Part shown: one piece after another, positions 1-6,247 of the stretch
Layout of the letters: each line of letters opens with the position of its first letter
How positions within the stretch are numbered: the first letter of the stretch is position 1
NCBI GenBank assembly: GCA_041572275.1
Contig: JBFFSQ010000145.1
Span: forward strand, 1 to 7,759
Direction: 5' to 3'
From: JBFFSQ01 sp041572275
GTDB taxonomy: Bacteria; Pseudomonadota; Gammaproteobacteria; SZUA-229
DNA length: 7,759 bases
Program-made: the position numbers and the translations under genes
Notes under the pieces: generated by a model
The model's input: the letters and a program-made list of their open reading frames with translations, nothing else
The model's database searches: none
What the model was told of the DNA's origin: nothing

Positions 1-1
1 A

Positions 2-1105
2 GACTGTCATCGCATGTCGATGGAAGTGTTGCCACCAGATATCAATCGTTCAATTTATAAATTCAGTGTACCCACTGATAGTCAGGTACTGTATGGTCTG
101 GGTGCAATTAAAGGTGTCGGACAGGCGGCGCTTGAGGGCATCATTGAAGAGCGCACCCTGAACGGTACCTATAAAGACCTGTATGATTTCTGTCGACGCG
201 TTGATGGACGCAAGGTCAATAAGCGAGTCATGGAGGCGCTAATTCGCTCCGGCGCTCTGGATAAACTGGGGCCTAATCGCGCCAGTCTCATGGCTCGATT
301 GCAGGATGCCATCCAGATGGCAGAGCAGTCTCAACAGAATGCACGCATGGGGCAGGATGATTTGTTTGGCTCATCGACAGATGATGACAGCATCGCGCCG
401 GTCGATGCTGTCACTGTTCCGGAGTGGGGCGAGGAACAGCGGCTGACCCTGGAAAAAGAGACCTTGGGTCTTTATCTGACGGGGCACCCTATCAATCGCT
501 ATGTCGATGAGCTCAGGCGCTTTACTGATTGCCCACTGGGTGACCTGGCTGATCTGGCGGGCACATCAAGTGGTGGCTATATGTCACAGAAAAATGCCAA
601 AGAATATAAGCTGGCCGGTCTGATGATTGGTATGCGTGTACGCAAAACCAAAACTGGAGGCAAGATTGTATCCGCTGTCCTGGATGATCGAACGGCACGT
701 ATCGAAGTGCGTATCTTTGAAGAGAAATTCGAACAGTATAGTTACCTGTTGAATAAAGATAAGCTGATCATCGTAGAAGGCAAGGTGGTTTATGATGACT
801 ATTTTGGTGGCTATCGGATTACGGCAGAAACCATCTATGACATCACCGAGGCGCGTCAGCGATTTGCTCAGCGGCTGGAAATCAAGGTTGATGAACAACA
901 GGCCGCGAATGGTTTTGTTAAAGAGCTCAATCAGGTGCTCAATCCATTCCGCGAAGGTAATTGTCCTGTGTGGATCAATTATAAAAAGAATGATGTAACA
1001 GCAACTCTGTCACTGGGTGACAACTGGCGGGTGCAGCCCAGTGATGAGCTGATCAGTCGATTAACTGACCTGACTGGTGAGAATCAGGTACGCGTGGTCT
1101 ACTGA
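2..1105 (+). CDS. dnaE: DNA polymerase III alpha subunit, C-terminal part (5' end outside window)
   Basis: This is the catalytic alpha subunit of the replicative DNA polymerase, of which only the last 367 residues are present. The frame is open from base 2 (DCHRMSMEVLPPDIN...), so the ATG at base 14 is internal and not the true start. Visible parts in order are the end of the fingers region leading into a helix-hairpin-helix (GLGAIKGVG, about bases 95-121), a beta-clamp binding motif QDDLF (353-367, matching the QxxLF pattern), an OB-fold (about 605-840, starting LAGLMIGMRVRKTK), and the C-terminal tau-binding region ending RVVY. The polymerase active-site aspartates and the PHP domain lie upstream of the window. 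No accA follows, although accA is the usual neighbour of dnaE in Enterobacterales and Pseudomonas. A convergent gene lies 128 bases downstream, and the gap holds no convincing U-tailed terminator. Confidence 0.96.
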   Translation, partial: DCHRMSMEVLPPDINRSIYKFSVPTDSQVLYGLGAIKGVGQAALEGIIEERTLNGTYKDLYDFCRRVDGRKVNKRVMEALIRSGALDKLGPNRASLMARLQDAIQMAEQSQQNARMGQDDLFGSSTDDDSIAPVDAVTVPEWGEEQRLTLEKETLGLYLTGHPINRYVDELRRFTDCPLGDLADLAGTSSGGYMSQKNAKEYKLAGLMIGMRVRKTKTGGKIVSAVLDDRTARIEVRIFEEKFEQYSYLLNKDKLIIVEGKVVYDDYFGGYRITAETIYDITEARQRFAQRLEIKVDEQQAANGFVKELNQVLNPFREGNCPVWINYKKNDVTATLSLGDNWRVQPSDELISRLTDLTGENQVRVVY

Positions 1106-1233
1106 TTGGTTATTGATTAATTGTTAAGAGAATGCTCGAGTAAATCCAAGTGTTTAGTGATTTGGATCAGGCTATATGCTTGGTATGGTTTAAGGCTGGT
1201 TGTATTGTTCTAACGATAAACCTGTATTTGCTA

Positions 1234-1779
1234 TCACAATTCAGTTTCCCTGAATCGCTTTAACAGCACATAGGTGGCACCGGTACCACCATCTTTAGGT
1301 TGTGCGGTGGTGAAAGCGAGTACTTCTGGAATATTTTGCAGCCATTTATTGACCATAGCTTTTAATACGGGACGGCCGTCTTCTGAATGATAGCCTTTGC
1401 CGTGGACAATACAGACCATTTTATAACCGTGCTGCTGTGATTCATGGATAAACAAGAGCAATGCTTGTCTGGACTGATCCCGGGTCTGACCGTGCAGGTC
1501 GATGTTGTCTTCGACAGATAACTTGCCATTACGTAGTTGCTTAAGCAGGGATTTTTGTACGCCAGGGCGCATAAACTCCAGATACTCACTGCATTCAGGG
1601 ATGAAATCATCACTTAGTGTATCTGTAACTATGCTTGCCTCAACCCGTTTGCGTCGCTTGATTGGGGCTGGCTTGGGCTTCAGTGAGGCCTTGTTGTGTT
1701 TAATTGGAGTGACATCTGACATGGCCTGTTTAAACAGGTCAGTATCGTAGTCATCATTGTTTGAGTCAGATTCAGTCAT
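1234..1779 (-). CDS. Smr-domain protein (SmrA/YdaL-like putative nuclease)
   Basis: This 181-residue protein has a C-terminal Smr domain. The three family signatures are visible: IDLHGQT (residues about 93-99), VHGKG (about 125-129) and GGTGATYVLL (about 164-173). The N-terminal half is charged and probably disordered, with a basic patch (KPKPAPIKRRKR), and contains LFKQAMSDVTPIKH, which resembles the start of gammaproteobacterial SmrA/YdaL proteins. Smr domains are nicking endonucleases or RNases; E. coli SmrB cleaves mRNA at collided ribosomes. Whether this protein acts on DNA or RNA cannot be read from the sequence. It is transcribed toward dnaE and divergently from surE, with 79 bases between the two starts. 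The ATG at 1779 is preferred over the internal ATG (MSDVTPI) because the residues between them fit the family, but no clear Shine-Dalgarno precedes it. Confidence is high for the family and low for the exact substrate. Confidence 0.93.
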   Translation of the reverse strand: MTESDSNNDDYDTDLFKQAMSDVTPIKHNKASLKPKPAPIKRRKRVEASIVTDTLSDDFIPECSEYLEFMRPGVQKSLLKQLRNGKLSVEDNIDLHGQTRDQSRQALLLFIHESQQHGYKMVCIVHGKGYHSEDGRPVLKAMVNKWLQNIPEVLAFTTAQPKDGGTGATYVLLKRFRETEL

Positions 1780-1797
1780 ATTCGAGTCAGGAACTGC

Positions 1798-1826
1798 TTG
1801 CTGTTCATGGTATTGCTGAATATATT
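1798..1826 (+). promoter_or_regulatory. Candidate sigma-70-type promoter for surE
   Basis: TTGCTG (1798-1803) and TATATT (1821-1826) are separated by 17 bases. The -10 matches 5 of 6 consensus bases and the -35 matches 3 of 6. Transcription would start near 1833, giving a leader of about 26 bases before the surE ATG. The site lies in the only gap between the divergent Smr gene and surE, so a promoter is expected here, but this exact placement is an inference. Confidence 0.4.
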
Positions 1827-1858
1827 ATCAGCCTGATGATCGATTGACGCTTCCTTTT

Positions 1859-2608
1859 ATGCATATTTTACTAAGCAATGATGATGGTTACCTGGCCCCG
1901 GGTTTGGCGGTTTTTGCTGAGAGCCTGAAAAAGCATGGCGAGGTGACGGTTGCGGCGCCGGATCGCAATCGAAGTGCTGCCAGTAATTCCCTGACTCTGC
2001 AACGGCCAATTCGTGCTCGGATTGCAGAGAACGGCTTCTACAAGATCGATGGCACGCCCACTGATTGTGTGCATATTGCGATTACCGGCTTGCTGGATGA
2101 CGAACCGGATATGGTGATTTCAGGCCCCAATGATGGACCCAATATGGGAGATGATGTTTTGTATTCAGGAACAGTGGCTGCAGCAACGGAAGGTCGGTTT
2201 CTGGGCTATCCTGCGATAGCTGTGTCTATGTGTTCCTTTGATCCACAACATTTTGCATCAGCCAGCAAGGCGATCGATGTATTATTGAATCAGTTGAGTC
2301 GTTCAGCTTTGCCTCAGAATACCATTCTTAATGTTAATGTGCCGGACTTGCCATGGCATGAAATCAAAGGATTTCAGGCCACTCGATTAGGTGCACGACA
2401 CAAGTCTGAAGGTGTTGTTGAGCAAAAGGATCCACGAGGAGAGTCGATTTACTGGGTGGGTCCGGCCGGTGATGAACAGGATGCCGGTGAGGGTACCGAC
2501 TTTTTTGCAACCCGAAATGGCTATATCTCGGTGACACCATTACAGATTGATTTAACGCGCTATGATAGTCTGCAAAAGCTTAGCCAGTGGTTGGCTGAGC
2601 TGAATTAA
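1859..2608 (+). CDS. surE: 5'/3'-nucleotidase SurE
   Basis: SurE is a divalent-metal-dependent phosphatase that removes phosphate from nucleoside 5'- and 3'-monophosphates in the cytoplasm and is linked to stationary-phase survival. The protein is 249 residues, normal for the family. The N-terminus MHILLSNDDG carries the metal-binding Asp8-Asp9 pair; Ser39 (in APDRNRSAAS) and Asn91 (in SGPNDGPNMGDD) are the other expected metal ligands. The conserved YSGTVAAATEG and DPRG elements are present. The ATG at 1859 is chosen because family members start MxILLSNDDG. An in-frame TTG at 1844 would add five residues (MTLPF) with no family support. Neither start has a strong Shine-Dalgarno. pcm follows after a 74-base AT-rich gap, the surE-pcm order found across Gammaproteobacteria. 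The loop after the metal-binding region reads PNDGPN, where E. coli has INAGPN. Confidence 0.96.
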   Translation: MHILLSNDDGYLAPGLAVFAESLKKHGEVTVAAPDRNRSAASNSLTLQRPIRARIAENGFYKIDGTPTDCVHIAITGLLDDEPDMVISGPNDGPNMGDDVLYSGTVAAATEGRFLGYPAIAVSMCSFDPQHFASASKAIDVLLNQLSRSALPQNTILNVNVPDLPWHEIKGFQATRLGARHKSEGVVEQKDPRGESIYWVGPAGDEQDAGEGTDFFATRNGYISVTPLQIDLTRYDSLQKLSQWLAELN

Positions 2609-2673
2609 TTGGCTAATAAATATTATAAAAAAATCATAAACTTAGTGCATAATAAGCATAATTTTATTTGAAT

Positions 2674-2677
2674 AGGA
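2674..2677 (+). promoter_or_regulatory. Shine-Dalgarno supporting the GTG start of pcm
   Basis: AGGA lies 5 bases before the GTG at 2683. A competing AGGG at 2708-2711 lies 7 bases before the in-frame ATG at 2719. Both spacings are functional, so the pcm start is not settled by the ribosome binding site alone. Confidence 0.5.
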
Positions 2678-2682
2678 TTGCT

Positions 2683-3357
2683 GTGAATTTATCTGATCCC
2701 CTTATCCAGGGCATAGGCATGACATCCCAACGTACACGCGACCGCTTGGTGGAGCGCTTACGGGATAAAGGTATTCAGGACGAACGCGTGCTGGATGTGA
2801 TACGTACCACGCCACGGCATTTGTTTGTGGATGAAGCATTGAGCAGCCGCTCATACGAAGATTCATCATTGCCGATTGGGCATGGCCAAACCATTTCACA
2901 GCCTTTTATTGTGGCCCGGATGACTGAAATATTATTGAGCCGCGGCATCCCGGATAAGGTTTTAGAGGTGGGCACCGGATCAGGTTATCAGGCGGCTATT
3001 CTTTCACAGTTAGTTCCCAAGGTGTATTCCGTTGAACGTATTGTTGCATTACAGACTAAAGCCAGAGAACGCTATCATCGGTTGGGTATAAATAATATTT
3101 CACTGAAACATACCGATGGTTCCTGGGGTTGGCCTCAGCATGGACCATTTCCAGCAATCATTGTTACTGCTGCTCCCGAAGAAGTACCCCAGGCATTGCT
3201 GGAGCAACTGGCTATTGGTGGGATTATGGTGATTCCTGTGGGGAGTCAGCAGGGCAATCAGAGTCTGTTGCAGATCACTCGTGAAGCCGATGGTTTTGTA
3301 GAAGAGGAGCTCAGTGGTGTGCGTTTTGTTCCCATGCTGAATGGGGCAGTTATGTAA
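2683..3357 (+). CDS. pcm: Protein-L-isoaspartate O-methyltransferase
   Basis: This cytoplasmic enzyme uses S-adenosylmethionine to methylate L-isoaspartyl residues in aged proteins and so starts their repair. From the GTG the protein is 224 residues. Visible signatures are SLPIGHGQTISQP (61-73, substrate-binding loop), the SAM motif I EVGTGSGYQ (95-103), YSVERI (the following acidic motif), IIVTAAPEEVP, and the family-typical ending VRFVPMLNG. The start is ambiguous. GTG at 2683 has AGGA 5 bases upstream; ATG at 2719, which gives the Pseudomonas-like start MTSQRTR, has AGGG 7 bases upstream; TTG at 2668 is less likely. I prefer 2683 because the added GIGMTSQRTR context looks conserved and coding. 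The stop codon is immediately followed by the yqaA ATG, so translation of the two is probably coupled. Confidence 0.95.
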   Translation: MNLSDPLIQGIGMTSQRTRDRLVERLRDKGIQDERVLDVIRTTPRHLFVDEALSSRSYEDSSLPIGHGQTISQPFIVARMTEILLSRGIPDKVLEVGTGSGYQAAILSQLVPKVYSVERIVALQTKARERYHRLGINNISLKHTDGSWGWPQHGPFPAIIVTAAPEEVPQALLEQLAIGGIMVIPVGSQQGNQSLLQITREADGFVEEELSGVRFVPMLNGAVM

Positions 3358-3933
3358 ATGCTGTTTAAAAGTTTATATCATCGAGCTATGGAGTGGGCCG
3401 CCCATCCTCACGCAGAACGCTATTTGGTTGGTGTGAGTGTCTTTGAAGCAATATTCTTTCCACTCCCAACGGCGTTAATGCTGATTCCTATGGTTGTTTC
3501 GAAACCGAACAAGGCTGTGCGGTTAGCGACGATTGCCACAGTGACATCGGTGTTGGGTGGAGTAGTGGGATATTTTCTCGGTTACGTTGCTATAGCGGCC
3601 ATTGAGCCATGGATTCATGCAGTCGGCTGGTGGGACAAGTATGAAATTGCACAGAGCTGGTTTGCTGAATATGGTGTATGGGCCGTAGTGATTGCAGGGT
3701 TTACACCTATCCCGTTTAAACTCTTCACGGTGTCTGCCGGCGCTTTATCGATGGCTTTATTGCCATTTGTTATGGCCTCCCTGATTGGTCGTTCCGCTCA
3801 CTTTTTTCTGATCGCCTTACTTATGGCCTGGGCTGGCCCTAAAATGGAACCCATGGTTCGTCGGTATATCGAATGGTTAGGCTGGGGTGTCATCCTGGTT
3901 GCTGTGATTGCGTATGTCTTGCATCAGAATTAA
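3358..3933 (+). CDS. yqaA: YqaA-family inner-membrane protein (SNARE-associated/DedA-like)
   Basis: This 191-residue, strongly hydrophobic protein belongs to the YqaA branch of the DedA/VTT (SNARE-associated) superfamily. The conserved re-entrant motifs are visible: FEAIFFPLPTALMLIP (about residues 29-44) and GFTPIPFKLFTVSAGALS (about 114-131). Around them are membrane segments at roughly 55-80, 102-125, 138-160 and 172-189. DedA/VTT relatives include lipid scramblases and undecaprenyl-phosphate transporters; the substrate of YqaA is not established and is not implied here. The ATG directly follows the pcm stop (TAAATG) with GGGG 11 bases upstream. The 3' end overlaps the nlpD start by 20 bases, so pcm, yqaA and nlpD look like one transcription unit. 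Several non-enteric Gammaproteobacteria have this gene between pcm and nlpD. Confidence 0.87.
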   Translation: MLFKSLYHRAMEWAAHPHAERYLVGVSVFEAIFFPLPTALMLIPMVVSKPNKAVRLATIATVTSVLGGVVGYFLGYVAIAAIEPWIHAVGWWDKYEIAQSWFAEYGVWAVVIAGFTPIPFKLFTVSAGALSMALLPFVMASLIGRSAHFFLIALLMAWAGPKMEPMVRRYIEWLGWGVILVAVIAYVLHQN

Positions 3934-4912
3934 TTTCTTAAAAACCACCGTAGTTATTGTATTGCTGGTTGGGCTATTACAGGGTTGCGGCGCGGTCCGG
4001 GAGTGTTGCCAGGACTGGAGTCCCCTTGATTATACCGTTGTCAAAGGGGATACCCTGTATTCAATAGCCTGGCGCTATGAAATGGATTACCGTGATATTG
4101 CACGCTGGAATGATATTTCTTCGCCCTATGCCATTTTTCCTGGCCAACGCCTGCGAATGTCACCAGATACTGCTGCCGGAACGATTGATCATCAGCCACC
4201 AGTGATGACTATGGATGATGATTCGTCCGATGTGCCTGTTGCCTCTATTGAATCCGTAGTAAAACCTGAGTCTCGTGCGCTCTTTGTAGAAGTGGTTAAA
4301 GGTGACACACTGTACTCGATTGCGCGTAGTCATCAGCTTACACCACATCAGCTGGCACGCTGGAATGCGTTACGGCCACCCTACGAAATTTATCCAGGAC
4401 AAAAACTTAGAACTCAACCGCCGCAGGAGGCTTATGGTTCTTCTGCATCAACAATTATTCAGCAGGCGAAAGTCGAACCTTTGGTAGATGCAGGTTCAAC
4501 CGCAATACCACAACCCCAGGAAGAGAGCTTGCCAGCAACAGTTAATGCCTGGCATTGGCCGGTAAAAGGTCCAATAGTAAAAACATTTGACAAAAAGGAT
4601 ACTTCACGAAAGGGAATTGGTATTGCTGGTAAACCTGGACAAGCAATTAAGGCAACTGCTGCTGGTAAAGTTGTGTATAGCGGAAATGGTTTAATTAGCT
4701 ATGGAAATTTAATTATTATCAAGCACAGTAATGCCTTCCTGAGCGCCTATGCCTATAATAAAAAATTACTGGTAAATGAAGGGGATAGCGTTAGATCAGG
4801 ACAGGTTATTGCACATATGGGAACCGTTGAGAACGGACGCTCACAACTGCATTTTGAGATCCGAAAAGATGGAAAGCCAGTAAATCCGCTGAAATTTTTA
4901 CCAAAAATCTGA
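3914..4912 (+). CDS. nlpD: NlpD-type murein lipoprotein, amidase activator with two LysM domains
   Basis: NlpD is an outer-membrane lipoprotein that activates the amidase AmiC during daughter-cell separation. This copy is 332 residues. It has a lipoprotein signal (positive INFLK region, hydrophobic TTVVIVLLVGLL, lipobox LLQGC with Cys25 as the lipidated residue), two LysM peptidoglycan-binding domains (about 40-82 and 126-169, each with VVKGDTLYSIA and PGQ) joined by an acidic linker, and a C-terminal M23/LytM domain (about 213-327). The LytM domain cannot be an active zinc peptidase: the expected His and Asp ligand region reads RKGIGIAG (Gly236 in the Asp position), Tyr281 replaces the catalytic His of AYAH, and Gln311 replaces the first His of HxH, leaving only His313. 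This suits an activator role. ATG 3914 is chosen because it gives a compact signal peptide; TTG 3908 is possible, and neither has a good Shine-Dalgarno. Confidence 0.94.
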   Translation: MSCIRINFLKTTVVIVLLVGLLQGCGAVRECCQDWSPLDYTVVKGDTLYSIAWRYEMDYRDIARWNDISSPYAIFPGQRLRMSPDTAAGTIDHQPPVMTMDDDSSDVPVASIESVVKPESRALFVEVVKGDTLYSIARSHQLTPHQLARWNALRPPYEIYPGQKLRTQPPQEAYGSSASTIIQQAKVEPLVDAGSTAIPQPQEESLPATVNAWHWPVKGPIVKTFDKKDTSRKGIGIAGKPGQAIKATAAGKVVYSGNGLISYGNLIIIKHSNAFLSAYAYNKKLLVNEGDSVRSGQVIAHMGTVENGRSQLHFEIRKDGKPVNPLKFLPKI

Positions 4913-4931
4913 GATATTTTTCACATTTTAC

Positions 4932-4959
4932 TTGATCTTATTATTAATTTGGCTTAAAT
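4932..4959 (+). promoter_or_regulatory. Weak candidate promoter for rpoS
   Basis: TTGATC (4932-4937) and TTAAAT (4954-4959) are separated by 16 bases, each matching 4 of 6 consensus bases. Transcription would start near 4966, giving a leader of about 115 bases. In E. coli the main rpoS promoter lies inside nlpD, so a promoter inside the nlpD coding region here is an equally good alternative. Confidence 0.25.
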
Positions 4960-4977
4960 ATTACCACTAAGTCTGTG

Positions 4978-5001
4978 ATTATCAGGCTAATAAATGATAA
5001 T
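4978..5001 (+). repeat. Inverted repeat in the nlpD-rpoS gap
   Basis: ATTATCA (4978-4984) and TGATAAT (4995-5001) are perfect 7-base inverted arms around a 10-base loop, extendable by one G-T wobble pair. It could be an RNA hairpin in the rpoS leader or a DNA site for a dimeric regulator. The sequence does not decide between these. Confidence 0.45.
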
Positions 5002-5009
5002 TCTGCCGG

Positions 5010-5076
5010 TGGGGGGAGCTAAGTATATTACTTTAAACCCCAATTAAATAAAAACATGGGATCGTAAATGGGGGGA
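5010..5076 (+). promoter_or_regulatory. rpoS leader element: duplicated TGGGGGGA with internal CCCC
   Basis: TGGGGGGA occurs at 5010-5017 and again at 5069-5076, where it forms the rpoS Shine-Dalgarno. Between them, CCCCA (5038-5042) can pair with TGGGG of either copy. Pairing with the upstream copy is helped by an inner stem AAGTA (5021-5025)/TACTT (5029-5033) and gives a compact hairpin over 5013-5041. Pairing with the downstream copy (5069-5073) would cover the ribosome binding site. The pairing is read directly from the sequence; the switch role is inference. rpoS translation is controlled by leader structure in E. coli, though by a different sequence. Confidence 0.45.
5070..5075 (+). promoter_or_regulatory. 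Ribosome binding site of rpoS
   Basis: A run of six G followed by A lies 5-6 bases before the ATG at 5082 and is the only plausible Shine-Dalgarno. It is an unusually pure G tract, matching the GG-rich core of the consensus but able to pair with any C tract nearby. Confidence 0.75.
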
Positions 5077-5081
5077 TCATC

Positions 5082-6143
5082 ATGAAAAATGCAGTTTGCG
5101 ATAATAAGGCAGGCACTGAAAGCGTGGAATTAGAATATATCGGAGATGACATCAAGGATAATGATGAAGAATTATTCCTCGATGATGTGAGCGAAGACAA
5201 GGAACTGGATAGTTTAGAAAGTGAATCCAGTGAAACTGTAGACAGTAATTCCCCGATCAATATACCGGATTCAAAAAAGTATAAACCCCGAGCAGACACC
5301 AGTCGCAAAGAACTGGATGCTACGCGTCTGTATTTACGTGAAATCGAATACTCTCCGTTATTAACCGCTGAAGAAGAAGTTTATTACTCTCGCTTGTCTC
5401 GTAAAGGTGTTGAATCAGCTCGTAAGAAGATGATTGAGTGCAACCTGAGACTGGTGGTAAAAATTGCTCGTCGCTATATGAATCGAGGCCTGGCACTACT
5501 CGACTTGATTGAAGAGGGCAATTTGGGATTGATTCGAGCGGTTGAGAAATTTGATCCTGAAAAAGGTTTTCGTTTTTCAACTTACGCAACCTGGTGGATC
5601 CGTCAGACCGTAGAGCGTGCTTTGATGAATCAGACACGAACTATTCGTTTGCCTATCCATGTCATTAAAGAGCTGAATGTCTATTTGCGTGCTTCACGGA
5701 CGCTTGAACAAACCCTTGAGCATGAACCAACACCCGAAGAAATTGCTGCGATGGTTGATAAACCTGTCGCAAACGTTGAAAAGATGTTGGGTTTACGTGA
5801 CCGTGTAACTTCAGTTGATGTGCCAGTAGGCAAGGATAATGATCGTCCATTGTTGGATATTATCCCTGATCAGGACAATCCAGAACCATCGGCTATTTTA
5901 CAAAATGAAGATGTTTTGGCTAATCTGGAAATGTGGTTAAACCAGTTAGAAACTAAACAACGCGAAGTAGTTGTTCGTCGGTTTGGTTTACATGGTCATG
6001 AGCGTACAACACTTGAAGTTGTCGGCAAGGAGCTGGGTGTTACCCGTGAGCGTGTTCGCCAAATTCAAATGGATGCTCTTAGACAGTTACGAAAGATTCT
6101 TGAAAGTCACGGTTTCTCTGAAGAGCTTCTGCTTAAAGACTAA
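5082..6143 (+). CDS. rpoS: RNA polymerase sigma factor RpoS (sigma-38)
   Basis: RpoS is the general-stress and stationary-phase sigma factor. The protein is 353 residues, against 330 in E. coli. Region 1.2 starts at DATRLYLREIEYSPLLTAEEE (about 79). Region 2 contains NLRLVVKIARRYMNRGLALL and DLIEEGNLGL, then FRFSTYATWWIRQTVERA (2.3-2.4, -10 recognition and melting). Region 3 holds HEPTPEEIA, and region 4.2 has the helix-turn-helix TLEVVGKELGVTRERVRQIQ (-35 recognition). The KELNV element needed in E. coli for RssB-directed ClpXP proteolysis is intact (Lys196, Glu197, Val200). The extra length lies in an acidic, serine-rich N-terminal segment (about residues 10-60) of unknown role. The start is set by a strong G-rich Shine-Dalgarno. 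The gene is preceded by nlpD, the standard neighbour, and followed closely by an intrinsic terminator. Confidence 0.98.
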   Translation: MKNAVCDNKAGTESVELEYIGDDIKDNDEELFLDDVSEDKELDSLESESSETVDSNSPINIPDSKKYKPRADTSRKELDATRLYLREIEYSPLLTAEEEVYYSRLSRKGVESARKKMIECNLRLVVKIARRYMNRGLALLDLIEEGNLGLIRAVEKFDPEKGFRFSTYATWWIRQTVERALMNQTRTIRLPIHVIKELNVYLRASRTLEQTLEHEPTPEEIAAMVDKPVANVEKMLGLRDRVTSVDVPVGKDNDRPLLDIIPDQDNPEPSAILQNEDVLANLEMWLNQLETKQREVVVRRFGLHGHERTTLEVVGKELGVTRERVRQIQMDALRQLRKILESHGFSEELLLKD

Positions 6144-6166
6144 TAAAAATTGTTTTATGTATTGAG

Positions 6167-6201
6167 AAAAGGGTGAAAACATTGTTTTCACCCTTTTTTT
6201 T
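6167..6201 (+). terminator. Strong intrinsic terminator after rpoS
   Basis: GGGTGAAAAC (6171-6180) and GTTTTCACCC (6184-6193) form a perfect 10-base stem with a 3-base ATT loop, followed by eight T (6194-6201). Four A before the stem allow extension with the first T bases. It lies 24 bases past the rpoS stop and closes the surE-to-rpoS block. On the minus strand only four T follow the stem, so termination of leftward transcription would be weaker. Confidence 0.95.
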
Positions 6202-6247
6202 AGTCATTTTTTATAGGTAGTAGCTCATCTTTTGTTCCCTCTAAATT

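Noticed and set aside
584..898. Minus-strand and alternative-frame open stretches inside dnaE, Smr, surE, pcm, nlpD and rpoS
   Set aside because: All lie fully inside genes with clear family signatures, have low-complexity or domain-free translations, and lack ribosome binding sites.
1144..1222. Two weak dyads in the dnaE-Smr gap (ATCCAA/TTGGAT at 1144-1167 and GGTTTA/TAAACC at 1187-1222)
   Set aside because: The stems are 6-8 pairs with loops of 8 and 24 bases and no T tract on either strand, so they are not convincing terminators.
5011..5075. G-quadruplex in the rpoS leader
   Set aside because: There are two six-base G runs and one three-base run, spread over 65 bases. The loops would be far longer than usual for a stable quadruplex.
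5033..5308. Open frame on the minus strand opposite the rpoS start
   Set aside because: It is a serine- and leucine-rich mirror of the acidic RpoS N-terminus with no recognisable domain; the plus-strand gene explains the region.
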